Below are positions 9,176 through 19,104 of a stretch of 53,460 nt of DNA, piece after piece. Within the stretch, counting starts at the first letter, position 1, and the number at the start of each line of letters is the position of its first letter. The stretch spans positions 1 through 53,460 of the forward strand of contig NZ_JANHJQ010000030.1 in the NCBI RefSeq assembly GCF_024609785.1. The letters are read 5' to 3'. The notes under the pieces are model-generated. The model did no database searches and was not told the DNA's origin. It worked only from the letters and a program-made list of their open reading frames with translations. A program made the translations under genes and the position numbers. Source of the DNA: Pseudalkalibacillus decolorationis (lineage in GTDB: Bacteria > Bacillota > Bacilli > Bacillales > Fictibacillaceae).

Positions 9176-10201
9176 ATGGTAAAAGTTTATTATAACGGAG
9201 ATGTATCAAAGGACGTTTTAAAAGGAAGGAAGGTAGCTGTTGTTGGTTACGGTTCTCAAGGTCATGCACATGCACAAAACCTAAGAGAAAGTGGCTATGA
9301 CGTTGTTGTAGGATTGCGTAAAGGGAAGTCATGGGAGAAAGCTGAAGAGGATGGTTTTTCTGTAAAATCAGTAAAAGAGGCAAGTGAAGAAGCGGATGTA
9401 ATCATGGTTTTATTACCTGACGAGCGACAGACTTCTGTTTACAAGAATGAAATTGAACCAGCACTGAAGCCCGGAAAGGCATTAGCATTTGCTCACGGAT
9501 TTAACGTTCATTTCCATCAAGTTGTCCCTCCCCAAGATGTGGATGTGTTTCTTGTAGCCCCGAAAGGTCCAGGTCATCTTGTTAGGAGAACATTTGAGAA
9601 CGGTGCTGGAGTGCCTTCGCTTTTCGCAGTCCATCAAGATGTGACAGGAGAGGCGCAAAACCTTGCATTATCTTATGCAAAAGGAATTGGAGCAGGCCGA
9701 GCGGGAATTTTAGAAACGACCTTCCAAGAGGAAACGGAAACGGATCTATTCGGAGAACAAGCGGTCCTATGTGGAGGGCTGACATCGCTAGTCAAAGCAG
9801 GTTTTGAAACACTGGTAGAAGCTGGTTATCAACCTGAAGTCGCCTATTTTGAGTGTTTACATGAACTGAAACTCATTGTCGATCTCATGTATGAGGATGG
9901 CCTTGAAGGAATGAGGTACTCCGTTTCCGACACCGCCCAGTGGGGAGATTTCGTTTCAGGTCCACGTGTTGTGAACGAAGAAACGAAAGCACGAATGAAA
10001 GAAGTCTTAGAGGATATCCAATCTGGAAAATTTGCAAAAGGCTGGATTTTAGAAAATCAAGCAAACCGTCCAGAATTCAATGCAACGAATCAACGAGAGA
10101 ATGGCCATCAAATTGAAGTGGTCGGCCGGAAGTTAAGAGAGATGATGCCGTTTATTAAAAAGGACGAGAAAAAGGAAGTGGTGTTGAGTGCGCAAGATTG
10201 A
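9176..10201 (+). CDS. ilvC: Ketol-acid reductoisomerase (NADP+)
   Basis: A 341-residue class I enzyme that isomerises and reduces acetolactate or acetohydroxybutyrate with NADPH and Mg. The Rossmann motif [19 protein letters not shown] lies near residues 20-40. The metal and substrate site [17 protein letters not shown] and the segment [19 protein letters not shown] are intact. ATG 9176 follows AAAGGATGATTGAAA; TTG 9170 is in frame but too close to that site. The 3' end overlaps leuA by 14 nt. Confidence 0.96.
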   Translation: MVKVYYNGDVSKDVLKGRKVAVVGYGSQGHAHAQNLRESGYDVVVGLRKGKSWEKAEEDGFSVKSVKEASEEADVIMVLLPDERQTSVYKNEIEPALKPGKALAFAHGFNVHFHQVVPPQDVDVFLVAPKGPGHLVRRTFENGAGVPSLFAVHQDVTGEAQNLALSYAKGIGAGRAGILETTFQEETETDLFGEQAVLCGGLTSLVKAGFETLVEAGYQPEVAYFECLHELKLIVDLMYEDGLEGMRYSVSDTAQWGDFVSGPRVVNEETKARMKEVLEDIQSGKFAKGWILENQANRPEFNATNQRENGHQIEVVGRKLREMMPFIKKDEKKEVVLSAQD

Positions 10202-11729
10202 TGTCTTTGACACAACCCTTAGAGATGGAGAACAATCTGCCGGTGTGAATTTGAACACGCTAGAAAAAATGGAGGTAGCCAAACAATTAGAACGACTCGG
10301 TGTTGATATCATGGAAGCCGGTTTTCCTGCAGCTTCCAAGGGAGATTTACAGGCAGTGAAAAGGATTGCCGAGACCGTCAAAAATTGTTCTGTCACCGGC
10401 CTTGCCCGCGCGAATGAAAAGGACATTGATGCTGCGTGGGAGGCATTGAAAGTTGCTAGTGAACCAAGAATTCACGTGTTTCTTGCGACATCACCGATTC
10501 ATATGACGTATAAATTGAAGATGACAACGGACCAGGTACTAGACACTGCAGTTACTGCGGTACAGTACGCAAAGAAAAAGTTCACTCATGTTCAGTGGTC
10601 TGCTGAAGATGCTTGCCGCTCAGATAAAAACTTTTTGGTGAAGATTATTACAGAAGTGATCAACGCAGGAGCGACTGTCATTAATCTTCCCGACACGGTG
10701 GGCTACCGAGCTCCAGCGGAATATGGATCCCTTTTTCGATTCATTAAGGAGAACGTTCCTAACATCCATGGTGTGAAACTCTCTGCACATTGTCACAATG
10801 ATTTAGGGATGGCTACAGCCAATTCATTAGCAGCGATTGAAAATGGTGCTGATCAAATTGAAGGAACCATCAATGCGATTGGCGAGCGTGCTGGAAATAC
10901 AGGTCTTGAAGAAATCGCAGTTGCCCTTCACATTCGAGAAGACTTTTACCGAGCTACAACAGGATTGAAGCTGGACGAAATTAAACGCACAAGTAATCTT
11001 GTTAGTAAGCTTACTGGAATGAACGTGCCGGGAAATAAGGCAGTCGTAGGGGATAATGCTTTCGCTCATGAATCAGGTATCCATCAAGATGGCGTTTTGA
11101 AAGAAAAAACAACGTACGAAATTATTACTCCCGAACTCATTGGTGTCAAAACAAACCGTTTAGTTCTTGGAAAACATTCCGGTCGACACGCATTTAGAAA
11201 TAAAGCAGTGGAATTAGGGTTCGAGTTAACCGATCAAAAACTAAATGAAGCGTTCCAAACCTTTAAGGACCTTGCGGACAAGAAAAAAGAGATGACAGAG
11301 GAAGATATTTTCGCGATTCTCACTGATAAGCAAACCGAGGCTAAAGATGTAAAGGCATATGAGTTAAAGAGTTTACAAGTTCAATATGGAATGGATAATA
11401 TCCCAACCGCAACGATTGCAGTTGTAAAGCCTGACGGGGAATACATTCAGGAAGCGGCGACAGGATCCGGTAGTGTTGAAGCTATTTATAATACCATTGA
11501 AAAACTAGTTGAAGACTCTGTCGTGCTCCTAGATTACAAGATTAATTCCGTTGGGGGAGGAAGAGATGCACTAGCGGAAGTTTTCATCCGAGTGAAATAC
11601 AACGAATTTGAATCGAGTGGAAGAGGAACGGCACAGGATGTACTAGAAGCATCAGCACGAGCTTATTTAAACGCCGTCAATCGTGTACTAGGTACCAAAC
11701 AAAACCAAAGAAAAGTAGTCCCAATGTAA
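10188..11729 (+). CDS. leuA: 2-isopropylmalate synthase
   Basis: A 513-residue first committed enzyme of leucine synthesis, condensing acetyl-CoA with 2-oxoisovalerate. The TIM-barrel motifs [14 protein letters not shown] (N-terminus) and [15 protein letters not shown] (metal His pair) are intact. The C-terminal LeuA allosteric domain follows [13 protein letters not shown], so leucine feedback is expected. The start is GTG 10188 inside the ilvC end; the site AAAGGAAGTGG lies at the ilvC 3' end. This tight overlap implies coupled translation. Confidence 0.96.
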   Translation: MRKIDVFDTTLRDGEQSAGVNLNTLEKMEVAKQLERLGVDIMEAGFPAASKGDLQAVKRIAETVKNCSVTGLARANEKDIDAAWEALKVASEPRIHVFLATSPIHMTYKLKMTTDQVLDTAVTAVQYAKKKFTHVQWSAEDACRSDKNFLVKIITEVINAGATVINLPDTVGYRAPAEYGSLFRFIKENVPNIHGVKLSAHCHNDLGMATANSLAAIENGADQIEGTINAIGERAGNTGLEEIAVALHIREDFYRATTGLKLDEIKRTSNLVSKLTGMNVPGNKAVVGDNAFAHESGIHQDGVLKEKTTYEIITPELIGVKTNRLVLGKHSGRHAFRNKAVELGFELTDQKLNEAFQTFKDLADKKKEMTEEDIFAILTDKQTEAKDVKAYELKSLQVQYGMDNIPTATIAVVKPDGEYIQEAATGSGSVEAIYNTIEKLVEDSVVLLDYKINSVGGGRDALAEVFIRVKYNEFESSGRGTAQDVLEASARAYLNAVNRVLGTKQNQRKVVPM

Positions 11730-11774
11730 TTACGCATAGATGATCTAGACAATCATGAAATTGGAGGGATAAAG

Positions 11775-12887
11775 ATGAAAAAGAAAGTGGCAGTACTACC
11801 TGGAGATGGAATCGGGCAAGAAGTGATGAATGGGGCACTAGATGTCTTAAAAGCCGTCGGAGACCAGTTTGGTCATCAATTTGAAATAGTTCAAGGAGAT
11901 ATCGGTGGTGTTGCCATTGATCTTCATGGAACTCCTCTTCCCAAGGAAACGCTTGAACGTTGTAAAGAAAGTGATGCTGTATTGCTAGGAGCGGTCGGGG
12001 GGCCGAAATGGAAGGATGTTCCCGTTCATCTTCGTCCTGAAAAAGGGTTACTAGGAATTCGGAAGGAACTAGGGTTGTTTGCTAACTTACGACCGGTCAC
12101 AACTTTTAAAAGCTTACTTGATGCGTCTCCTCTTAAACGAAGTGTCATCCAAGGTGTGGATTTTGTCATAGTTAGAGAGCTGACAGGAGGGCTATACTTT
12201 GGAAAGCCAAGTGAACGAAGAGGAGTAAATAAAGAAATTGCCGTGGATACCCTCCGATATGAAAGAAGTGAAATTGAAAAAGTCGTTCATAATGCTTTTC
12301 AATTAGCTGCAACTCGAAGAAAGAAGCTCACATCTGTTGATAAAGCCAATGTATTAGAATCAAGCAGAATGTGGAGGGAAGTCGTTGATGAGATTTCCGT
12401 CAGTTATCCGGATGTAGAAGTTGAGCACTTGTTAGTGGACGTAGCCGCTATGAAAATTGTTTATCAACCGACGCAGTTTGACGTCATTGTAACCGAGAAT
12501 ATGTTCGGAGACATCTTAAGTGATGAAGCCTCTATGCTAACAGGCTCACTTGGAATGCTTCCTTCTGCTAGTTTGCGGGAGGATAGCTTTGGATTATACG
12601 AACCAGTTCACGGATCAGCACCTGACATTGCAGGTGAGGACAAAGCAAACCCAATGGCCATGATTTTATCTGTTGCGATGATGCTAAAGCACTCATTTGG
12701 TCTAAGAGAAGAAGCGGAAATGGTCGAAATGGCTGTTCAAAAAGTACTTGATGCAGGCTATCGAACGGGAGATCTATGGGAACTTGGAAGCGGAACGGTT
12801 GTAGGAACAGATGCCATGACCCAATTGGTTGTCGAGCACATCGAACCTAATCATGCCATGTCATCGATCTTGTCAACATATATGTAA
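11775..12887 (+). CDS. leuB: 3-isopropylmalate dehydrogenase
   Basis: A 370-residue NAD-dependent beta-decarboxylating dehydrogenase. The N-terminal LPGDGIGQEV and the signature segment VTENMFGDILSDEASM are visible. Arg and Tyr positions in VRELTGGLYFGKPSERR match the isopropylmalate-specific loop. TTGGAGGG is placed well before the ATG. It is 45 bp after leuA, and a strong hairpin follows before leuC. Confidence 0.96.
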   Translation: MKKKVAVLPGDGIGQEVMNGALDVLKAVGDQFGHQFEIVQGDIGGVAIDLHGTPLPKETLERCKESDAVLLGAVGGPKWKDVPVHLRPEKGLLGIRKELGLFANLRPVTTFKSLLDASPLKRSVIQGVDFVIVRELTGGLYFGKPSERRGVNKEIAVDTLRYERSEIEKVVHNAFQLAATRRKKLTSVDKANVLESSRMWREVVDEISVSYPDVEVEHLLVDVAAMKIVYQPTQFDVIVTENMFGDILSDEASMLTGSLGMLPSASLREDSFGLYEPVHGSAPDIAGEDKANPMAMILSVAMMLKHSFGLREEAEMVEMAVQKVLDAGYRTGDLWELGSGTVVGTDAMTQLVVEHIEPNHAMSSILSTYM

Positions 12888-12941
12888 TTATCATCTAAAA
12901 ACTAGGAACTTTTCCAGATCCCCATTATGGAACGATTAATT

Positions 12942-13000
12942 GGAGGGTGGCCAAAAATAAGTGTCAGCGTAGAGAGCCTGACACTTATTGGTCACCTCTC
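12942..13000 (+). other. Long stem-loop between leuB and leuC
   Basis: AATAAGTGTCAG (12956-12967) and CTGACACTTATT (12978-12989) form a perfect 12-bp stem with a 10-nt loop. The stem is extended by the partly paired arms GGAGGGTGGCC and GGTCACCTC. No T-run follows, so it is not an ordinary terminator. It could be an mRNA processing or stability element. Confidence 0.75.
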
Positions 13001-13030
13001 ACAATCAAAGAATAAGGGAGGGAAGAAAAC

Positions 13031-14443
13031 GTGAGGCCAAGAAATATTGTTGAAAAATTGTGGGATGATCATGTTGTTTATCAGGAAAATGGAAAGCCGG
13101 ATTTGTTATATATAGATCTTCATCTTGTTCATGAAGTCACTTCTCCGCAAGCATTTGAAGGACTTAGATTGAAAAATCGAGTCGTTAGGAAACCCGAGTT
13201 GACTTTTGCGACGATGGACCATAATGTCCCCACAGATAACAGGGAAGTCATTGAGGATCAAGTAGCGCAGACACAAATGACGAAGTTGCAGGAAAATTGC
13301 ACGGAGTTTGGAATTGAGTTGGCGGATATCCATCATCCCGACCAGGGTATCGTCCATGTAATTGGACCGGAACTTGGGCTTACACAGCCTGGAAAAACGA
13401 TTGTGTGTGGAGATAGTCATACCTCTACTCATGGTGCATTCGGTGCGTTAGCATTCGGGATTGGTACTAGTGAAGTTGAGCATGTCCTAGCTACTCAAAC
13501 GCTTTGGCAATCAAAACCGAAAACGTTACAAATCGAAGTCGATGGAACACTTGGTTTTGGTGTTACAGCAAAGGATCTTATCCTAGCGATTATTGCCAAG
13601 TTTGGGGTTGGGGTAGGTGCAGGTTATGTTATTGAATTTACTGGAGAAGCCATTCGGAAGCTGTCGATGGAAGAGCGCATGACGGTTTGTAATATGTCAA
13701 TTGAAGCGGGAGCACGAGCTGGAATTATTAGCCCTGATGAAATAACCTTCGACTATTTAAAAGGGAAACGACACGTTCCAGAAGGTGATGATTTTCAGAA
13801 GGCTATTACGAAATGGAAACAGCTCACTTCAGATGAAGGAGCAAGCCATGATTTGACACTTAAACTGAGTGGATCTGAAGTAGAACCGCAAGTAACTTGG
13901 GGGACGAACCCTTCCATGGGGATAAGTATTAGTCAAGCGGTTCCCGCGCCACATCATTATGATAAAAAGTCAGAACAAGAGGCTGTTCAACGAGCCTTAG
14001 ATTATATGGGTCTAGAAGAAGGAACGAGAATAGATGAAGTACCGATTGATTATGTATTTATTGGGTCCTGTACAAATTCACGCTTGAGTGACTTAAAAGC
14101 AGCTGCTGAGGTAGTGAAAGGAAAGAAAGTTCAGAGTGGTGTTACTGCTCTTGTTGTTCCTGGTTCTCAGTCTGTTAAGATTCAGGCGGAGAAAGAAGGA
14201 CTACATGAGATTTTCGTAGAAGCGGGGTTTCAGTGGAGAGAATCAGGCTGTAGCATGTGCCTTGCGATGAATAATGATATCGTCCCACCGGGAAAACGTT
14301 GTGCCTCTACCTCCAATCGAAACTTTGAAGGCAGACAAGGGAATGGAGCTCGCACTCATTTAGTCAGCCCTGTGATGGCAGCTGCTGCAGCGATTACAGG
14401 TAAATTTACAGATGTTCGTAAGTTGATGACCGTATATCAATAA
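13031..14443 (+). CDS. leuC: 3-isopropylmalate dehydratase, large subunit
   Basis: A 470-residue aconitase-family subunit that isomerises 2- to 3-isopropylmalate with LeuD. The Fe-S cysteines are in GSCTNSR and [30 protein letters not shown], the aconitase signature, is also intact. The start is GTG 13031 with GGGAGGGAAG upstream. It begins 143 bp after leuB, the largest gap in the leu part, and that gap contains the stem-loop. leuD begins 18 bp later. Confidence 0.96.
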   Translation: MRPRNIVEKLWDDHVVYQENGKPDLLYIDLHLVHEVTSPQAFEGLRLKNRVVRKPELTFATMDHNVPTDNREVIEDQVAQTQMTKLQENCTEFGIELADIHHPDQGIVHVIGPELGLTQPGKTIVCGDSHTSTHGAFGALAFGIGTSEVEHVLATQTLWQSKPKTLQIEVDGTLGFGVTAKDLILAIIAKFGVGVGAGYVIEFTGEAIRKLSMEERMTVCNMSIEAGARAGIISPDEITFDYLKGKRHVPEGDDFQKAITKWKQLTSDEGASHDLTLKLSGSEVEPQVTWGTNPSMGISISQAVPAPHHYDKKSEQEAVQRALDYMGLEEGTRIDEVPIDYVFIGSCTNSRLSDLKAAAEVVKGKKVQSGVTALVVPGSQSVKIQAEKEGLHEIFVEAGFQWRESGCSMCLAMNNDIVPPGKRCASTSNRNFEGRQGNGARTHLVSPVMAAAAAITGKFTDVRKLMTVYQ

Positions 14444-14461
14444 AGGGAGGGAGGAGGAAAC

Positions 14462-15043
14462 ATGCCAGGTATTCGTCAATTTAGTGGAAACGTTTTTCCG
14501 TTGAATAGAGAAAACGTAGACACTGATCAAATTATTCCTAAACAATTTTTGAAAAAAATCGATCGACAAGGATTCGGGAAATTTCTTTTTTATCATTGGC
14601 GATTCAATGATAACGGGATGAAGAATGAGGATTTTCCTTTAAATGATGAAAAGTATCAGGGTGCTTCTATCTTAGTCGGAGGAAATAACTTTGGTTGTGG
14701 ATCATCTCGGGAACATGCGCCATGGGCGTTGCTCGATTATGGGTTTCAAGTGGTTATTGCTCCTAGCTTCGCAGACATTTTTTATAACAATTGTATGAAG
14801 AACGGTATTCTACCGATCAGGTTGAGTCATTCAAGTGTAGAAGTGTTGCTAGAAAATGCAACGAATACAAACTATGAGTTATCTGTAGATTTAGAAGAAC
14901 AGGTCGTCAGTGATGAGGAAGGATTTCACTCTTCGTTTGAAATTGACCCTTATTGGAAACAGATGTTGATGAATGGATGGGATGAAATTACGATCACCCT
15001 TTCTTACGACGACCAGATCAAACAATACGAATTATTACGATAG
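14462..15043 (+). CDS. leuD: 3-isopropylmalate dehydratase, small subunit
   Basis: A 193-residue swivel-domain subunit. It shows NVDTDQIIPKQFLK near the N-terminus and the GGNNFGCGSSREHAPWAL substrate loop. The length is typical. The start ATG has GGAGGGAGGAGG in front. It forms the heterodimer with LeuC. Confidence 0.96.
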   Translation: MPGIRQFSGNVFPLNRENVDTDQIIPKQFLKKIDRQGFGKFLFYHWRFNDNGMKNEDFPLNDEKYQGASILVGGNNFGCGSSREHAPWALLDYGFQVVIAPSFADIFYNNCMKNGILPIRLSHSSVEVLLENATNTNYELSVDLEEQVVSDEEGFHSSFEIDPYWKQMLMNGWDEITITLSYDDQIKQYELLR

Positions 15044-15045
15044 GA

Positions 15046-16050
15046 GTGAAGAGCGTTGGGAATTTCTTAAATGGTAACGAAGTTGTGCTAGCGAGGGAAA
15101 ATTTAATGAACGCCGTTCATCGGACGCCGTTAAAACAATCAACGACAATTAATAAAATGACAGGACAACAGGTGCTTTTGAAAATGGAGAACCTTCAACG
15201 AACAGGTTCCTTTAAACTTCGGGGCGCGTTAAATAAAATTTGTTCTTTATCAGAGGAAGAGTCATCCCGAGGGATCGTCTGTGCTTCAGCGGGAAATCAT
15301 GCTCAGGGAGTTGCGCTAGCAGCATCCAAGCGAGGAATACGGGCAAGAATTTTCATGCCAGAGCGAACGCCTCTAGCTAAAGTGGAAGCGACTCAAACTT
15401 ATGGGGCTGAAATTACCCTGACAGGAGAATCATATCAAGAAGCTTTCACGGCTGCACAGGAAGATATGCTAGTAACTGGGTCTACATTTGTCCATGCTTT
15501 TGATGATGAGAAGGTTATTGCTGGTCAAGGAACGATTGCGCTTGAAATGATGCAACAATGCCAGGATTTAGAGGCAATCGTTGTACCAGTTGGGGGTGGG
15601 GGATTAATTTCAGGTATCGCGCTTGCTGTCAAAGCCTTTAATCCCACTATAAAGGTGATCGGCGTGCAAGCGAAGGGTGCCTCCGCTACCTTTAATCTAT
15701 TCACAGGACAAAATATAGGTGGCTTAAGCCGTATCCACAGCATAGCTGATGGCATTCTTGTGAAAAAGCCTGGGAAGCTTACCTATCCAATTATCGAAAA
15801 ATGGGTAGATGAAATGGTAACTGTAAATGATGAAGAAATTGCCTTTGCGATCATGTTTATGCTGGAAAGAGAAAAGACGTTGGTAGAAGGTGCAGGAGCT
15901 ACGGCAATGGCCTCGATCCTTTGCAATAAAATCGGAAAGCGAGAAAAGAAGGTTGGATGTGTCGTCAGCGGAGGTAATGTCGACATCAGCAAACTCCCAT
16001 TATATAAAGAGTTATCCAAACAAGTTAAATTGATCGATCAATTCGGATGA
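15046..16050 (+). CDS. ilvA: Threonine dehydratase without ACT regulatory domain
   Basis: A 334-residue fold-type II PLP enzyme, deaminating threonine to 2-oxobutyrate for isoleucine synthesis. The cofactor Lys lies in GSFKLRGALNK and the glycine loop is VGGGGLISGIALA. It lacks the C-terminal ACT-like region that makes classical biosynthetic IlvA about 420-510 residues, so it resembles the short or catabolic type and may be insensitive to isoleucine. Its place as the last gene of the operon argues for a biosynthetic role. The start is uncertain: GTG 15046 lies only 2 bp after leuD and overlaps AGGAG; GTG 15085 or ATG 15106 are alternatives. Confidence 0.82.
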   Translation: MKSVGNFLNGNEVVLARENLMNAVHRTPLKQSTTINKMTGQQVLLKMENLQRTGSFKLRGALNKICSLSEEESSRGIVCASAGNHAQGVALAASKRGIRARIFMPERTPLAKVEATQTYGAEITLTGESYQEAFTAAQEDMLVTGSTFVHAFDDEKVIAGQGTIALEMMQQCQDLEAIVVPVGGGGLISGIALAVKAFNPTIKVIGVQAKGASATFNLFTGQNIGGLSRIHSIADGILVKKPGKLTYPIIEKWVDEMVTVNDEEIAFAIMFMLEREKTLVEGAGATAMASILCNKIGKREKKVGCVVSGGNVDISKLPLYKELSKQVKLIDQFG

Positions 16051-16060
16051 AAGTGAAAGG

Positions 16061-16103
16061 GGACTGATAAGAAGCGGTAAACGCTTTTTGTCAGTTCTTT
16101 TTT
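16061..16103 (+). terminator. Terminator of the ilv-leu operon
   Basis: A continuous 16-bp stem (GGACTGATAAGAAGCG with CGCTTTTTGTCAGTTC, including G-T pairs) and a T-run follow ilvA by 10 bp. Confidence 0.9.
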
Positions 16104-16110
16104 TAGAAGT

Positions 16111-16330
16111 AAAGGAAGTATAAAATTTTGCGGCGTAGATGTAATGTCTAGCTCCAGCGGCTAGATGCTCGAGGTCGCTTCGATTCTTCCACAAACACAA
16201 AAAGCGTGTTATGTTACAGAATCTCCAGCGCTTGCACTAAAGCATAAGTGCAACTAAGGTAATCGCCTAAAAAGCTTGGCGTTTACCAAGTTTTCTTTAT
16301 CGCACCTGGTCAAGGCGCTTGCTCTTTTCT
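16111..16330 (+). repeat. Dispersed intergenic repeat, near-full copy
   Basis: About 220 bp. It starts at AAGTAAAGGAAGTATAAAA, has GATGTAATGTCTAGCTCCAG and CTCGAGGTCGCTTC, then AGCGTGTTATG, then an inner palindrome ending in CCAAGTTTTCTTTA, and finally GGCGCTTGCTCTTTTCT. A copy in the opposite orientation is at 20577-20796. A small extra fragment (GCTTCAGCGCCAAGCCA) follows at about 16337-16355. Confidence 0.75.
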
Positions 16331-16552
16331 ATGATGCTAGCTTCAGCGCCAAGCCATTTTGTCTTTTTGGGATTTGTAGTGGGCATTTTGATGACGTATT
16401 GGACTATTACGAGGAATAAATCGAAGGAACGTCAACTAAACGATGTAAAGCTCATCCGTTGCAACCAATTTGGGGGTGACGGGCAAATAACGTTTGAGTT
16501 GAGATGCCTTTTTGGGGGATTAATATGCATTTACCTCCGCCCCAATATTAAT

Positions 16553-16678
16553 TCGGCCACGAAATCCAATATATCGGTCGCGGATTGAATTATATCGACC
16601 ACGGGATCTAAAATTTCGGTCACGAATGGAAATATATCGACCACGGAATCCGATATATCGACCACACATAGTAAAATG
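16553..16678. repeat. 21-bp tandem array, six units
   Basis: Units start at 16553, 16574, 16595, 16616, 16637 and 16658, exactly 21 bp apart. Each begins TCGRYCRCG or a close variant and ends in an A/T tail such as ATATA. On the minus strand one frame stays open through the array and reads as heptads of the type VVDI; this follows from a period divisible by 3. No gene is supported here. Confidence 0.85.
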
Positions 16679-16930
16679 GTCCTAATTTCACTGTGTCCCT
16701 TGATGAAAAATTTTAAAAACTCCATTTGATTAGGAACATTTTTCACATTCTTTTTGACATGCGAAATTATGATTTTCAATAAAAATAAGATAAACTATCG
16801 TTAGGAGAACATTAGGGGAATTGCACTCAGGAAAGTATTGTATACCCTATGTTTTAGAAGAGGTTGTTGTTTTGAACACGCACTTTAAAAAAGTGTCAAA
16901 ATTGAAAGGTTATTGAAAGGAGCTTGTCCA

Positions 16931-17914
16931 GTGAAAGACGAGTTCGATTTTATAGACAGCATTACACCGAATCATAGTTATCAATCGACCCTTATTAAAG
17001 GGATTGGAGATGATGCAGCACTCATCCGTCCAGATAAGAGTCAAAATGATATACTATGTGTAGATACGATGGTTGAGTCCATTCATTTTGACCGGAAAAC
17101 GATGAAGCCCTTTCACATTGGATATAAAGCTCTTGCAGAGAATATTAGTGATATTGCTGCTATGGGTGGGACCCCTATTTTTTATCTAGTCTCAATTGCG
17201 ATTCCGTCTAATTGGACAGAGGATGAACTTCAGGGGATCTACAAAGGTATGGAAAAACTTGCCCAGAAATATCAAATGGATTTAATCGGTGGGGATACCG
17301 TCTCTACAAAAGGTCCTCTTGTGATTTCAGTAACCGTCCATGGTCGTGTTCGTAGTGATCAGCAACTTTTACGGGAAAATGCAGCTCCAGGAGACGTTGT
17401 TTTTGTTACAGGTCCATTAGGTTTGTCAGCGGCAGGCTTGCATCTATTATTCGAAAAAGAGCAGCTGGACCCAGAGATCGACAAGTGCCTTCTGAAAGCA
17501 CATCAGCTTCCGGTACCACAGGTTGAAGCTGGCTTGCTTCTCTCTGAAAGTGGTTTTAAAATTGCCTTAAATGACATTAGTGATGGAATTGCAAGTGAAG
17601 CGAACGAGATTGCAGCTGCCAGTAACGTACATATCACTCTTGATTACGCGGAACTTCCTAAGCATCCTAGCTTAGAGCGCTTTTCAGATCAGCAGGTGGA
17701 AGAATGGATTCTGTACGGTGGAGAAGACTTTCAACTGGTTGGTACAATTTCAGAGTCTAATTGGTTACCACTGAAAAAAACATTCGATGACCAACAACAT
17801 GATCTTTACAAGATTGGAACCGTTAAAGCAGGTCAATCAGGAGTGTCCCTCTTAAAAAATGGGGAGTGTCTTTCTTTACATAAAAAAGGGTACAATCATT
17901 TTAAGGAGAAATAA
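16931..17914 (+). CDS. thiL: Thiamine-monophosphate kinase
   Basis: A 327-residue PurM-like kinase that makes thiamine diphosphate from thiamine monophosphate and ATP. The N-terminal GIGDDAALI metal site, the GGDTVSTKGPLVISVTVHG stretch and ALNDISDGIASE are visible. The start is GTG 16931 with AAAGGAG 8-9 bp upstream; the TTG at 16913 precedes that site and is rejected. It is the first gene of the thiL-tsaE-tsaB-rimI-tsaD group, as in B. subtilis. Confidence 0.95.
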   Translation: MKDEFDFIDSITPNHSYQSTLIKGIGDDAALIRPDKSQNDILCVDTMVESIHFDRKTMKPFHIGYKALAENISDIAAMGGTPIFYLVSIAIPSNWTEDELQGIYKGMEKLAQKYQMDLIGGDTVSTKGPLVISVTVHGRVRSDQQLLRENAAPGDVVFVTGPLGLSAAGLHLLFEKEQLDPEIDKCLLKAHQLPVPQVEAGLLLSESGFKIALNDISDGIASEANEIAAASNVHITLDYAELPKHPSLERFSDQQVEEWILYGGEDFQLVGTISESNWLPLKKTFDDQQHDLYKIGTVKAGQSGVSLLKNGECLSLHKKGYNHFKEK

Positions 17915-17947
17915 TCTTTCAATCGGAATTATAACAGGTGGTACAAT

Positions 17948-18403
17948 ATGAAACATTATCAGATCTATACTGAAAGTGCCGAGGAGACTGAGCAATTCGC
18001 TGCCGAGCTAGCAGAGTTGTTACAGGCAGGAGATGTCATTACGCTTGAAGGAGACCTTGGTGCAGGGAAAACGACATTTACGAAGGGCCTCGCAAAAGGA
18101 TTACATATAAAACGTGTTGTTAAAAGCCCGACGTTCACAATCATTAAAGAATATAAGGGTCGATTGCCACTCTACCATATGGATGTGTATCGCCTCCAAG
18201 AGAGTGGGGAAGACCTTGGCTTTGATGAATATTTTGAGGGTGAAGGTGTAACGGTCGTTGAATGGGCTCATCTTATTAAAGAATTTTTACCATCCAATCG
18301 CTTCGAAATTACGATTCGCCGACTTGGTGAGGAAAAACGAGAGATTACACTAGAGCCCAATGGTGAGCGTTGTAAAAAGGTATGTGAGGAGCTTTTCAAA
18401 TGA
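17948..18403 (+). CDS. tsaE: tRNA t6A synthesis ATPase TsaE
   Basis: A 151-residue P-loop ATPase needed with TsaB and TsaD for the t6A37 modification of ANN-decoding tRNAs. The Walker A motif is EGDLGAGKTTFTKG; SPTFTI and HMDVYRL follow; a family Trp is in VVEWAHL. It is 33 bp after thiL. Its stop overlaps the tsaB start (ATGA). Confidence 0.95.
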   Translation: MKHYQIYTESAEETEQFAAELAELLQAGDVITLEGDLGAGKTTFTKGLAKGLHIKRVVKSPTFTIIKEYKGRLPLYHMDVYRLQESGEDLGFDEYFEGEGVTVVEWAHLIKEFLPSNRFEITIRRLGEEKREITLEPNGERCKKVCEELFK

Positions 18404-19092
18404 AAGCATTAGCCATTGATACGTCAAACCTCGTTATGGGAGTCGCTGTCATTGTCGACGGACGCATCGTAGGAGAGTTGACGACTAATATGAAGAAGAA
18501 TCACTCAGTTCGTCTAATGCCTGCGATTGAAGAACTTCTGAATGAGGTAGAGGTTGAGGCGAAAGAATTGGATCGTATTATCGTGGCAAGAGGTCCTGGT
18601 TCATATACGGGAGTAAGGATTGGTGTAACCATTGCTAAGACACTTGCATGGTCGTTAAAAATCCCGATTACAGGTGTATCGAGTCTTGAAGTGTTAGCAC
18701 GTAATGGTAAATATTTTGACGGGCTTGTATGTCCTTTATTCGATGCAAGGCGGGGGCAGGTCTTCACTGGTCTTTATGGAAACGTAAGCAACCACTTTCA
18801 ACTGGTCCAAGAAGAGCGGATTATTTTATTAACAGATTGGTTGACGATGTTACGTGAGGATTCGAAGCGAGTTCTTTTTCTTGGAAACGATTTAGAGATG
18901 CATCAAGCAATAATTAAAGAAGGATTAGGAGAACGAGCCGTTTTCGGGCAGGCTGCTGATCACAACCCTAGAGCGTCTGAACTAGCATCACTTGGCCAGG
19001 CTCGAGAGGGAGAAGATCCTCATACATTCACACCAAGCTATTTGCGACTTGCAGAAGCAGAAGCGAAGTGGCTCGAGAACCAGAAGAAGTAG
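18400..19092 (+). CDS. tsaB: tRNA t6A synthesis scaffold protein TsaB
   Basis: A 230-residue ASKHA-fold protein, a partner of TsaD. The N-terminus ALAIDTSN and the segment RGPGSYTGVRIGVTIAKTLA are diagnostic. It overlaps tsaE by 4 nt and is adjacent to rimI, an arrangement that suggests cotranscription of the whole set. Confidence 0.95.
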   Translation: MKALAIDTSNLVMGVAVIVDGRIVGELTTNMKKNHSVRLMPAIEELLNEVEVEAKELDRIIVARGPGSYTGVRIGVTIAKTLAWSLKIPITGVSSLEVLARNGKYFDGLVCPLFDARRGQVFTGLYGNVSNHFQLVQEERIILLTDWLTMLREDSKRVLFLGNDLEMHQAIIKEGLGERAVFGQAADHNPRASELASLGQAREGEDPHTFTPSYLRLAEAEAKWLENQKK

Positions 19093-19104
19093 GTGCCGAA
19101 GATC

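Noticed and set aside
16319-16588. An 89-codon frame after the ilv-leu operon
   Set aside because: It begins inside the dispersed repeat, has no ribosome-binding site and runs into the 21-bp array.
16531-16779. Minus-strand 82-codon frame with heptads
   Set aside because: It stays open because the array period is a multiple of three; there is no start context or family resemblance.
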